This document shows positions 28,809 through 41,400 of a DNA stretch of 64,000 nucleotides, piece by piece. Where the stretch lies: NCBI GenBank assembly GCA_047495785.1, contig JBLDXI010000055.1, positions 186,001-250,000 of the forward strand. The letters run 5' to 3'. The notes below the pieces were generated by a model. The model did no database searches, was not told the DNA's origin, and worked only from the letters and a program-made list of their open reading frames with translations. The translations under genes and the position numbers were made by a program. Every line of letters begins with the position of its first letter. Positions within the stretch are counted from its first letter, which is position 1. The DNA comes from Lepidodermella squamata (taxonomy: Eukaryota > Gastrotricha).

Positions 28809-28835
28809 TTAGTTAGTTAGTTAGTTAGTTAGTTA
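28809..28835. repeat. (TTAG)6 microsatellite
   Basis: Six perfect TTAG units plus TTA, seen directly. The unit is 4 bp, so it is not the arthropod TTAGG or the common animal TTAGGG telomere repeat. It may be the tail of a decayed retroelement lying to its left. Confidence 0.95.
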
Positions 28836-29492
28836 CTCCGATAAAACCTTCTGGTTAGAGAGATACATTTTAACTTTGTCTTGCACTCTTTCCCAAAAAT
28901 CAATCCTCAATCCGTACCTACATGGGTATAATCCGATCCTAGATCCTAGCTGCTAGCTGCAAAAAAGACTTCCTTATTTCCTACAAAATAGAACATGAAA
29001 GCTGACTTCCACTTGTGGTTTCTTCGAGACTATTGTTTTTGAAATGAAGCAACGCCCACAAGACTGTTTTTTTGTCATGCGAACTGTGAACTAAAAACAA
29101 TAAACTTTGAATTTTGAATTTCGAGCCCAGTTATCAAAACTTGGATGGCAATGGCTCCACCAGGCGCCCCTTTGCTCTACTCATTTACTTACTTTAAATA
29201 CCTGATTCGGTTGATATGCACCCCAGCAAATCATAGACGTGGGAAAATTTTAACGCAATGCGCTATCTAAGGTCTCATGTGAGCACCATTAATAATTACT
29301 TGATTCATTCAATGCGCTGTGAGCTGTTAAGGTTCATCTCTGACGATCTTCGTAAGGGCTACCTGTGTCTGTCTTTATTTTTGTTGGATGATCATCGATT
29401 CGAGCTGGAGATTTGAGATCGCTACGGGCAGATATAGGTAATTACTATTTCAACTGTGTTTAGATTCCAGATCAAATTTTTAACGTATTAAA

Positions 29493-31978
29493 ATGTCTCT
29501 AAGTGACAAATCAGCAGTTGATCCTTTGAGCATTGCTGAGGATTTGCTCTCGAAAAATGCTGCCAACATGAGAACGAACAAAGGTGAAGGTAGTGTTTTC
29601 AAGCTTAACAACAATGTCAGGCTGCCGATATGGTTTTCGGGCAACGATGCCTTCAGTTTGGATTTTTCAGTTAAATCTGAGTCCGAGAAGCCGATGGAAC
29701 CACTGTCGGCTTATCCAGTAAATATTCAGGAAAGAATTTTGCTTAAGGAGCTGATTGGTTGCATGACTGGTGTAAATGGGCAATACATTGACATCGCAGG
29801 CTGTGATGGAAAAATTGTATTTGATATCGATGCATCTGGTGATCCCGCTTTGCGTGAGCTGGCAGAACGTTGCCTATCTATCGCTCCGTATTATTCCAAT
29901 ATTTCAAGCTTCATTGAACGATTTGGGTGGTATGACAGTGGCTTGGTCAATCAGTCACTGGTATCGGGAATAAGGGAAACATTTGAAGATTACCTGCTAT
30001 TTGTTGGACAGCTTGAAAGTCAATATGTGACTGGTACGTTGACATTGCAGCGAATGTTCTACTTTGTGGAACAGGTAAAGCCAGTTCTAGTGCTCCTGGA
30101 CGGCGTTTGTAACAATGTCAAGTCTGGGAAAACTTACGGAGGTCGAACTCTTGCAGTGCTTCAAACCCTCATGGACTCATGTGACGGCCAAGCAACGGCT
30201 TTGTCTCTGCTGAATCATCTAGCATCGAAGGCCAGCGTTCCTTTATTTAAAATGGTACAAAATTGGATCAGCAGAGGAGTAATTTGCGACCCATACGGCG
30301 AATTTTTCATCCAAGAAAACAAAAATATGACCGAGAAGGACAAGATGGGTGACGTATTTCCCGAAACATGTTGGGAGAAGCAATACACCATTCGGGACGA
30401 ATTGGTCCCTCCTACATTAGAATCATTCAAGAAGAAAATTTTAGACACCGGGAAATATATCAATGTTTTGCGTGAATGCGGCACCGTTTACAATTTTCCG
30501 TCAGAGAAGGAGCTGGTTTTTGGTGACGGAGTTCATGAATATGGCAAAATTATTGACGACGCTTTTCGCTTCAGCAGTAGAATGGTAGTCAACGTTCTGC
30601 TGGATAAGTACAACCTCACCGCGCATTTGAAATCGCTAAAACGATTCTTTTTACTTGAATCTGGCGACTTCGGCACCATGTTTCTAGACCTCGCCGAAGA
30701 TGAGCTGTGCAAATCTCGCAACGACACCTGGACATCTAGACTTCAGATGCTAGTCGACCTCGCAGTCCAGTCCAGTTCTTGTGCGGCTGATCCGAACGGA
30801 GAGTTTATTCGAGCGGAAATTAAGCAAAGCTTCATTTTGCAACTTCTCCGCGTGTTGTCGTTCGAGTCTAACATCGAACAGGCGAAACAGCATGCCGAAA
30901 TCGAGGAATTGAACCCTACCGTGTTCGAATCATTCAGCCTGAACTTTGACGTCAAGTGGCCGTTGAGTATTATTACCAACCAGCGTGTGATTTTATCGTA
31001 TCAGTTATTGTTCCGCCATCTTTTCTATTGCAAGCTGATCGAACACCAGCTTTGTTCCGTTTGGCTTGGCAATAAATATCTCAAAATATGCGCCATTCGC
31101 GACGCTAGGTGGTACGCAATGGTTTTTGCTCTGCGAAATCGTATGCTGGCCTTCGTCCAAAACTTGATTCATTATACGACTATCGAGGTTATTGAACCGC
31201 ACTGGAGAGCTTTCGAGCAAAAGATGCGCAAAGTTCAAACGCTAGGAGAAGTTCTAACCCTGCACCAAGACTTCCTTGCTGCTTGTTTGACCGATTCGTT
31301 GCTTCTGAATTTGGATTTCTGCCGAATGTTGTATAAGCTTCTTAGCGCCTGTGTCGTTTTTACCAATCACATTCGGGTGAGTCTATGATCATTATTTTTG
31401 ATACTAAAGTGCATATTTAAAATTTTTAGTCGATAAGTCAATCAACTCTTGAAGTTCCTATTCCCGCTCCGACTGGAGCCGGGTCAGCCAGGATGCGAAT
31501 TCAAGTCACGGGAAAAGTCGTAATGTCTCGTTTACACGATTTAGCAGTCGATCCTGAATTCCAATTGTTGATCTCGAAGAAGGAGGCCGAGTTCAGGCGG
31601 TTATTTGGCGCGTTCTTGAGTGCGTTAACTAAAGATCCTACTGCTGCCGGTGGACGGCTTATCAATATAATCCAAAGGTCAAAACTCAGGATTGTCCCAT
31701 TAAATCGAATATAGTTCAATTTTCACGTTGTTCAGGATGGATTATAATGGGTTCTATTCGGAGGACGCTAATTTACACGCTAATACTGAGGAAAAATCGG
31801 TTTTCGATCACGATTCAAGCGCGTTGGCTGGTAAGAAATCATTCAAGCGTTAATTAATCGCTTCTTAATAACGTAATTCCACCATATAGGTAACGCAACT
31901 GTCTCTGGAGGTCTAGCTGCGGGCGGAGGGTCCCTATTCGACATTTCCGCTGTTTCTTCGCTGCAATCTGATATTTGA
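29493..31978 (+). CDS. TUBGCP2: Gamma-tubulin complex component 2 (771 aa)
   Basis: GCP2/Spc97-type subunit of the gamma-tubulin small complex, which nucleates microtubules at centrosomes and basal bodies. Exons: 29493-31376, 31430-31677, 31736-31830, 31890-31978; 2316 nt in frame. GCP2-like landmarks: YPVNIQERILLKELIGCMTG and AAPYYSNISSFIERFGWYDSG-like text in the N-terminal grip domain, MVQNWISRGVICDPYGEFFI, then in the C-terminal gamma-tubulin-binding half LNFDVKWPLSIITNQRVI, YQLLFRHLFYCKLIEHQL and the RMDYNGFY end. It is shorter than human GCP2 (about 900 aa), mainly by lacking an N-terminal extension. The start is the first ATG of the long exon; no upstream in-frame coding is visible. 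Confidence 0.93.
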
Positions 31979-32493
31979 TGTGACACGATCTCAACTTCGT
32001 TAACAAGCTATTTCTTATTGACCCGCTGAGAATTCGCGCTTTGCCATGCTAGCGTGTGTATGTCGCGCTCTCTTTTTCTGCTCATGACACTTATTACCAA
32101 ATATTATTGCATTGTTCATTCTTCTTTCGTTTTATTATCATCAATCAAATTCACAATAAAATGCTGCATTTCGGTTAATTGATCGATTTTTTTCGCAACT
32201 ATTCACGGCAGCTACCGTTGCGTGCCCCTCGAATTTCTGAGAGTAATTCCTAATGTTGGCGTTCGCGTGCCACTTTTACGTTCCTTACCTAAATAATGTT
32301 AATGAAAGTTCAACATTTTTGACTCGGAGATGTGCGTGCGACTGACTGCGTGTTGCTGCGGACGACGTCGACAAGCAATCAGCGTTTGTTTGTTTTCAAG
32401 GAGCGTCGTGACTTCATGTGTCAAAATTATTTCTCAATTACGATATTTTGACTCAAATTCCTCTTCAACTTGACTGTTTAATTTGCTACTGAA
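31979..32493. other. Spacer between TUBGCP2 and the giant multidomain gene
   Basis: 515 bp between two same-strand genes. An aataaa at about 32156-32161 is a candidate poly(A) signal for TUBGCP2. No reading frame is supported. Confidence 0.5.
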
Positions 32494-35400
32494 ATGGGAT
32501 CTACACCTTCGACGCCAGCGAAGGGGATGACTGCGAAAAAGCCTCCGACCGCGGCGCAACGTCCGAGCGTTGTAATAACTGGTGAAAGGCGAATGACGAT
32601 GTCACCCGATCAAAGAGGCTTTCCCGCGAAATTCAGCGCGCTCTGGGATAAAGCCGGTGAGAAAAACAGTTAGGTATCAAATTCTGATTTTATCCAGTCG
32701 ATTTTTAGAGGAGGGCAGCACTGCATCAGTTACGATGACTAAGCAGAATGGGTTTTCTCAGACGAAGATAAATCTGCCCATCTTGAAAACTTTGAATGTG
32801 AGCTGGTCAGAACCTGGCGCAGAAGAAGGCATTGGACTCAGACAAATCGCTTTTGATGGTGATAAATTCGTGGCAGTCCGGGACGGTTGGACCAGTGGCA
32901 TTTTACGTTCTCAAGCAAATGTCACTTTCAAATTTGGCGTCGAGGGCGAGGTTAAGCTGGCTAGGTTTGTTTACACTGCTTTCCTTATACTTCATTGTCA
33001 TTCGATTATTGTGAAGCGTCGGAATTCGATCTACGCCACTGTCGGTTAACGTCACAAGGCGAGAAGATATGGTAGTGAATGTTACTGATGACGGTTTCAA
33101 ACCAGCTAACGTCTATATCAACGAAAACACCTGTGTGCTTTTCAAGTGGACTGGATGGTATATTTTTGGATGTGGCAATTCAGGGATTCATTTTTTTTGT
33201 CAATTGTAGCCAAATTTCCCATTCTGTGTGGCCGATCGCCTATTGTCCGGAACATGGAGGCTTGACTTCTTTAGATCCAAATGCTGGAAAGCAAGTTTCA
33301 TTTTGATAAGTCTGTCTCTGTCATTGCGTATTAAACCTATTCTTCAGAAAATACAAAATATCAACAAAAGAAGGCAGTTTCAGCCAACTGTTCACGTATT
33401 TTCTTCCTTTGTTTTATTGACGTTCATAACAGAAGAAATTTCAATTCAGGACGTCCGGAAGCTACTTTTTCTCGACAGAAGCTCGTGATTTTGGCACCAC
33501 CCACACCTGTCTTGTTAATGTCAGACCTTATGAAAAGTAATTGCGTAAGGTTTGACCTAGTTCTCCTCTAGTTTTTGTTTGCCAATATAGAGAGCACACT
33601 ATCAAGCTTTTCGATACGCATTATGATCCGGCTCTTCTTGAAATTGAGCAAGGGGATCGCGTTTGGTGGCAATGGGATAACAAAACGGTTAGGAATTTAT
33701 TTAAGTTTGTTCTACAAAATTTTTACGAAAATTTTTTCAGTGCAAGCGCGTACATTGCCCATTCGAAGTTGAGCTTGGCTACGACGAGTCCGGCGATAGC
33801 CAGCAATTGGCGGAAGATGACGATGAGAATCGCGAGGATGACCCTACAGCTAAACAACAAAAATTTCAGGTTTTTATTGATTTCCCATGTAAAAGGAAAT
33901 GCTTAAATGCCAATATTCCAGTCGAAAAATGGCGGATTTCGGTGGTATGGCCCAAGCAAATGCGGTCTGATGTGTCATATTTTCGACGAGCCCGGGGTTT
34001 ACTTTTACTCCGACTTGTAAGAAGTTTAATGTAGCATGTGTTGTTTTTCTATCACATTGCTTTGAAAGAAATTTCGACAAAATGGCTAATTACATCGGTA
34101 CGATCGTAGTGCGGCCGAAAATTCGGAATTTGCACTTCGTCGAGATTACAAACGCTGGGTTTAAAACCGACAACTTGCGCGTGCAACAGGGGGATCAGCT
34201 TTGGTTCCTATGGGACCCACAAAATACCAAGCGTGACATTATTACGCTGATGGAGTTTGAGAGATGTCTCACCTCATTGGCTGTCCCTGGGGGTACTGTT
34301 TCAGGCTACGACGGTTTATTCTGGCGATCAGCTAATACTATTGAGGAGGAATATAGTTGCAAAAGTAGGTCAACTTTTCCCGAATTTTATGGCTTATATT
34401 GTTTTTATTTTAGTCAAATGCCACCGACCCACTTCATCGTCACTGAAGGTTTTGCTGGCATCTGGCGCTTTTGCTGTCGATTTGCCTCTGACAGGCGTCT
34501 ACCACTTTCGCTTGCCAATCCCGGGCTGCAAAGCTTTATCGGTCATCTGCAACCGGGCTCTTCAAATCAGACCGGTTCGTGTGATGAAAAACAGTTTCAA
34601 ACCAAAGATGCTGATGATAACTCGAGGCGATGTTGTTTGCTGGAGCTGGAGAGAATCCGGTCAACACGTGATTTACCAGGTCTCGAATACTGGTGCTAGA
34701 TTACCGCCCCACAGAGGTGGATTTTATAGTGGACCTAAACGGGGGATGGACTCGGCTTTTCTCTACCAATTCGACCGCCCTGGAGTTTATTACTACTCAA
34801 GTGAAGCTGTAAACGAGGATAATGTTGGAACAATAGTTGTCGTCGATGTTCCGGATGTGATAGAACTGCCCCCTCCTACTCAGGAGTTGATGCTAGGAGG
34901 TATGGCTGTCGTTGTCCGGCAGTGCGATGTTGTTTGCTGGTCGTTCATTACGAGCACCCCGGATGACCTTGAACTCCGGTTTTACAAAGAAGGCAACTGG
35001 CAAGCGTTGCCGGACCCTTTCAACGCAGTTGCAAACGCAGGAGCTGTAACGAAAGACTCGCCTACGCAAGTCAAACGCCGCTGTCTCAACCGCTCAATGT
35101 TAGTAATGGGCGTCGTTCATTACGCAAGCTTAGCATTTCAGAAGAGTGGTCTTACCGGTAATCCGAACGAACCTGGAAGGGTGTCTGTGATTGTCGATCC
35201 TGCGACACCGTGCCATGCTGTCGTTTATTTGAGCGGGAAATACGGGTTTATTCCGTCGAAAATAACCTTACAAATCGGGGACAGCATCATTTTCGATTGG
35301 CGGCGGGGAGAGGGGTCCCCGATTACTGAGCCAGCCACTGAGGCCCACAATGTCTTCCTAGTTTCCAATTTGAATAGTGCGGTATGTCTATATTTAAAAT

Positions 35401-38400
35401 ATTTCGAGCAATATTTTACACTTGCACTTTCAGACTCCCATGTCGGCAATTAGCGCTGATAATCATTTCTTGCATAGCGGCCAGCCCGTGGCCGACAGCA
35501 CGTTTTTGACAACGTTTTCCACTTCTGGAGTCTATACCTTCGCGTCGCAAGGCGCTCCTGGGATGTCATGCACGGTAGAGGTGGTACCAGCACCCGCGCG
35601 TCTCAATCCACCTCAATTTAACACTGTGGATCTAGAACACGATATTCTAGATCAAGGCAAAACAATTACGTTGCGGGCTATGGACGATAACGTTGATTTG
35701 TATTACTCCCTCGATGGCAGTCTCCCACACCCTGCCAATCCGGGTACAGCCGTAAGTGCTTGATCGGCGCTCAATTCAATTACTCAGGCTTAATTCTTTT
35801 CAGAAATATTCTTACAATAGAGGAATAATGCTTACCGAGCCTGGCTTAGTTATTCTTCGGGCAATGGCTGTTAGTCCTTCAGCGATTTGGTCCGAAGTAG
35901 CCACGTCACGCGTGTGGACCGTTGTGCCTAATCAAAATTTTGGCCGAATGCCGCTACCACTGCCAGAGCCAGAACCGGAGGAACTACCGGAGGAAGAAGA
36001 CCTCACAAATAAACTTCAAACGGAGAAGGTAAACAATATTAGCGACTGTGCCATTGTTGAATTTGAAATTATCAAAGGATGCCCATAAATGGAGGACGAT
36101 TACATTGAGTCTTCGCGGCTACCCGTCTTCTCAGCCTGGGTGTGGTGAAATAATCTGGACCGTTGGTGGTATAAAAAATGAATCTGGCGATGGAATAATT
36201 GAAAGTTTTATCGTAAGGATTAAAAAGATCTTTAAAGCTGTCATTAGTCTTCAATTCTTAGCTGCTGATAAATGACGTTTCATACTCTGCCCCGCTTCCG
36301 CCAAGCACTCGAGGCGTGTCGGTGTTTGGTCTTGTAGGCGGGCGAAGCTACGCAATGCACGTTGAAGCTCATCCGATAGGCGCCAGATTTCTTCCGATCA
36401 AATCGAATTCCATTGTTATCAATCTTCCAACTATGATGCCTACATCCGGTGGTCCACTCATGGGTGTCGAGTTCTGCATTGAATCTGATAAATCCGTTCA
36501 GTTGGCTCTTACATGGCCCGTTATAGAGGCATTCAGACCTGACTTGCCTATAGAGGCCTATCAAATTTTCGTTGATGGAAAAAACATCGCGTCTGTAGCA
36601 GTCGAGCAAGCTCCGCCCACTGCAACGACCCACCATCGCTACCTAATTCGCGGCGATTCCTTACCCAGGAAAGGCGAATCTCGCTTTGTTGTTGTTGCGA
36701 AACTATCGAGTAAGTAGTATCATGAATATTTATTCGGTTAATTCATCCTCATTTCGTTTTACAGATCGTAGAGTCTATTCGAATGAGAGGAAAATACGCT
36801 TACCGTTGTTACTGAATGCAATCAGGCCGTTACCACCTAAAAATACCTGGATAGATCTCCTGTCAATAGTCATCGAGGCAGCCGCATTGCAGCTGAATGA
36901 TGACGAAAATGGCGGCCGGAAGATTCGAAGAGACGTAGCCAATTTCCGTGACGAAGGCGACGACGAGAGAGCTAGTAGTGATGATGAGCGTGACCGGGCT
37001 AGCATGCCTGATTACGGCTATGAAGACGACGATTACAATCAAAGACGTCCGAGCAATGCTGAACAGCCTAGTTTTGATGTTCAGAAACCTCGCTCTAGGC
37101 AATCGACGCGATCGAAGCGTAAAGATAGCTCTGCAATGGCTGTTCCAGCGATTTTCGACGACAGCGGCGATATCGATGACCAAGAAGCCTCTGCTCGAAT
37201 TTTACCATCAAAAGTACCCCCATACGCGACAGTTTCAGTACCTGACGAGAGAAGACCTAGCGTTGTTTCGAAATCATCAAAGAAACAAGTGTCTATTCGC
37301 GAGCCGTATGAGGAATTGGCAGCTCCCAGCAATAAGGATGAAGCGGCTTTCGCTGAGTACCAAAATCGACCGAGTTCTCGTGATCGACCTCAAACCTCGG
37401 CTTCGATGGGGAAACGGGAAGAAAGAAGGCAGTCAGTCCAGTCGAACACTAGGGAACGACCGTTATCAAGCGGGCCGAAATATTACGGGGAGGCTATCAA
37501 AACAGTCGAGCCTGGTTACTTTAATTCACCTTTCCCTGCCCCTGCTCCTCTCCCGCCAAAAATGTTATCGAGCGGCCCGGTCGTTCAGCTGCCACCAACA
37601 GCCAGCTCCGCATCACCGAGGCGTTCCAGTAAATCGCAGATGTCAGCTCGCGCGGGCTCGGAAATGACAACCCCAACGACTTCGACTACGTCGTCATTCT
37701 CGTCGCCGAGGGACTATTACCATTCCATTGAGGCTGATAATGCTGGTGAGAACGCGGTCACGTCCAGCCCTAGATTTGCTTTACGGAACAGCTCGCCGTC
37801 ATCCGTAGCTACGACTCTGACGCATCAAAGCATGGTTCCAGGCCGGACGTATTCCTCCACTAGGGAAGCGACTCGATCCGTTGAAAGTCAACAACAGCCG
37901 GTTCAAGCTGCAGCAAAGTTGAGCCGACTGCATCGCGAAGCCGAGATGATTGACATGAGCGCCGCTGAACTGCTGGAAAATGCCCAAACGGTCAATTATG
38001 CTGCCGGGCGAAGAGGTTAGTCCGAATCGAAATAAACAATACAATTTCGATCGATGATTTACTATAATTGCAAACTGATATGTTATGAAAAGGATCATCT
38101 GCCGTGAAAGACATGGGCTTTCCGTCGAATAATTTGCTTGAAGCTTTAGTTGATAGCGAAGATGAAACAATGGTTGAACATGATGAAAGGGCGACTCCTT
38201 TTGTTGATGACAACACCGGTAAAATAACGTGTCCCACCATCGAGTGTTTACTAATTTTTCGTAATTCCATTGTGCATCACTGGTGTTTTCTAATCTCAAC
38301 ATGAATTCAACATTGTTGCTTGTATTTTTTACCAAGCAGAACTCACTGCAACACCCTCGATACCCGCCGCTGATTTGCCGGTACCAATAGTCCAAGTGGT

Positions 38401-41400
38401 AGACGAATCTACGTCTCGAGCAGGCGATTCTTACCTCGGAGGTCAGGTTCTAGTTCGATGGCATTTAGATGGTGCGAAATTGACGTTAATGGAGGAAAAG
38501 GGACTTGATATCAGCGCGTTTTTCTTGAACATCACTGGTCGCGTTTTTGCCGATCGTATCAGCAGTCATATGAGTTTTGACGTTGCGCCTGATGGCCGTA
38601 TGGAAACTGCGACTCCAGACCCTCTCTTGCGCCACCAGTGGGTGTTACCCGGGGCTAGCAGGGCAGATGATGACACTCGCATTACAACGTTTTCACAGCT
38701 CATCGACGGTTTGGTACCTGGAGAAGAATACAGGTTTGATATTGTACCTAATTGTTACTTATTTCAAAATGGATTTTTTTTATTTTAGTGTTGATGTGAT
38801 CTGCGAATTCATTCCTCTACCAAACTACACCGGGCCTAACATTCGCCATCGAGAAGTTACATCTCAATCTGGCTCAGTTCATTTCCGGTGCCAAGGACCC
38901 CCTCCACCGCCAAAACTTGCTGTTCGTGAGGTTGGCATAGGATCTGTAACCTTCAGCTGGGGCCTCGACCAGCCGGACTTTGCAACTGGCTATCGGCTCC
39001 TTATTAATGGAAAACTGTCAAAGAAGCACATGGGGAAAGCTGTGTCGGAATCAACGTTAGATGGCTTAACGCCTGGGACAGTGACTCGAGTTTCAGTAAT
39101 TGCCATCAATGATTACGGTAGCAGTAAACCATCTCGTGAGCTCCGAATCGTTTGCGTCGATAAACCATTATCGCCCGAAATCGAGGAACAGCCGAATTAT
39201 TCGAATGTGAAATCGCGTGGAATTTTGATCGGATGGAGTAATGGCGTCATGTTGCCAGGCTCCCTTTCACCCAGGGTCAATTTATCAGTCTCAAGTTACC
39301 GAGTCTACGTTGACGGTAAGCTAGATGGCATTGTTCGACGGTCAGAATTCGCAGCTAAGCATGGCTACCAATACCTGGTGACAAATGTCATCCCTGGCCG
39401 GAAGTACGAAATCAATGTCCGAGCTGTTGCTGGGGAGGAGCCGCTTGAAAAAAGCGAAGAAAACAACAGCCCATTGCTCATTTCATGCCCCGTAATTTCG
39501 GATACATCCAACCTTCTCGTATGTTCACCACCATCAGCCCCTCAATCGCCTAGGCTGCGGGTTGAGAATATGACAATTTTGGGCATTGACCTTGCCTGGG
39601 ACCCGCCTGCACAGCAATCTATGGTGACTATAACTGGTTTCCAAGTTTTGAAGAACAGCCGTGTTTACGGATCAGCTCTTCCAGCGGAATCTACGGCGAT
39701 AAGAATTCGAGAAGTAACCCTTGGTGAAACAGTGGAGCTTCAACTCATTTCACTGACTGATTCCGCTGCCGGTAGCCTGGCTAGTGCTAGGCGAAGTGAC
39801 TCAGGTGTTTACAGCAACCACGCGATAGAACAGGTCAACGTTGAAAGGCCTCTCGGCGCGAAAATCATCGTCCAGTTTACCCGCCTTATCATGCCACCTG
39901 CCCGGGTTTGGCTGGATAAGATCAGCGGCCGGTCAGCTGTTGTAGCCTGGTCTCATGGTAACGTTGTATTTAATATTGAACTTTAACTATCTCATATTTC
40001 TGAAATAGCGAGCGTGTCCAAAAAGCAACCGCCTAGTCATTTTTCTGTTGCAACTTCGTATCAAATAACTTGGTGGTCCATTGGCGCGGCTAATTCCGCT
40101 GCCATTGCGGCATCACCTGTCGGTTCGACCCCGGCAACGGCTGTTGGTGATGTTTGCAGCCAGTCATTGAAAGCAGCTGTTGATGCCTCAGAGCAATCGT
40201 TTCTGATCGACAACCTTAGAACTGACACAGCTTATACGGTTGTTGTTGAGGGCCGCCTTGAATCTTCATATGTCGAAGTTGTGGAAGGTTTGTAGTAGTT
40301 AAAATTGGTGATATATGTCATGGTTGAATGAAATTTTATTTCAGATGATATTCCTGGCTTGGAGGAGAGACACTCGAGAACGCTTGTTTTATCGGCTAGC
40401 GCTGATCCTATTCGATTCGCTACCGGCCGCCCGCCAGATCCACCTCAAAATCTAGCCGTTCTCTCGACGACATGTCACTCAATCCTGGTTGGGTGGGACC
40501 CTTGCGTGGAACACGGCTGTGAGGTTATCGGAATTCGAGTCGAGTGTGCTCCGATCGAACGTGAAATCATCTCCCCTCACCACATTGTAATGGACCTTTT
40601 ACCCAACGCAACAGAAGCTTTGATTGAAGGTCTAGCCGAGTCCTGCGATTATCGCGTGTCAGTTATCGCTGTGACTCAAGAATTTTTCGACACATTGCCC
40701 TCCAACAGCCGATGGAAGTCTGGAAAATCAGAAACTCTACCGAAAAATCTAACAGAACTAGCTGCTGAATCGCAATGGCTGCCGCGGTCGGTTATCGAAT
40801 GTTCGACTTCTGGAACTTTCGCAGCAGACGAGGTTCGAGTATCGGAGCGGGGTGAAGATTGGTGCAAGGTCGAATGGGGAAAGCCGCCCCGGGTAGTTGG
40901 CACTAACCGATTAGTACGCATTGTAGTTCGTTGGGTTCAATGTGAGCGAGAGGCGGCTGCTGGGCAGGCTGCTGCTGCTGGTCGCGATGATATCAACGAA
41001 GGAAATTTCAGCGACGATGACAATGACGATTTTGCTGTTGAAAACCGACGCAAAGGCCCGCATCAGTCAAACGAGCCTCGTATGGCACTTTGGTCTTCCA
41101 ACGTGGAGATCGAACTGGGCGAAAAGCAAGCTGTCCTACAACACCTGGTACCAGGCACTCAATACCAGGTGGTTATCGAAGCTGTGGTTAGCGTCAAGGT
41201 CAACGTTTCGGCTAATCGAAGCGACCAGGTGGACTATTCAAACCGGCGTACAGTCCATGTCCCGTCAAGACCCGTCAGATTTTGGACGAGGTGTTTCATC
41301 GACCCTATGCCACGACTCCTCTGCTCCTCTTTGAGCATAAGAAGTATTAACGTTACCTGGGAGCGGCCAAATTTGACTAGAATCGTCGGTTTGTCGAAAA

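Larger units (their letters stand above)
27578..29492. other. Divergent intergenic region between TMEM138 (-) and TUBGCP2 (+), with repeat-like sequence
   Basis: 1.9 kb with no supportable gene. 27640-28050 is GC-richer and 28200-28840 has a repeat-like texture: (ATCCTG)4, an inverted ggggacctcaggtcccc near 28655, and a (TTAG)6 run at its right edge. Such a block ending in a microsatellite is typical of the 3' end of a decayed retroelement, but I recognise no reverse transcriptase or other domain. The sequence just before 29493 is the TUBGCP2 5' flank. Confidence 0.4.

Noticed and set aside
28809-28835. TTAG run as an interstitial telomere repeat
   Set aside because: The unit is 4 bp, not TTAGG or TTAGGG, and the run is short.
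33575-33772. 65-codon frame in the giant gene region
   Set aside because: It is out of frame with both flanking exons; using the acceptor before AGAGCAC keeps phase and continues the cupredoxin pattern.
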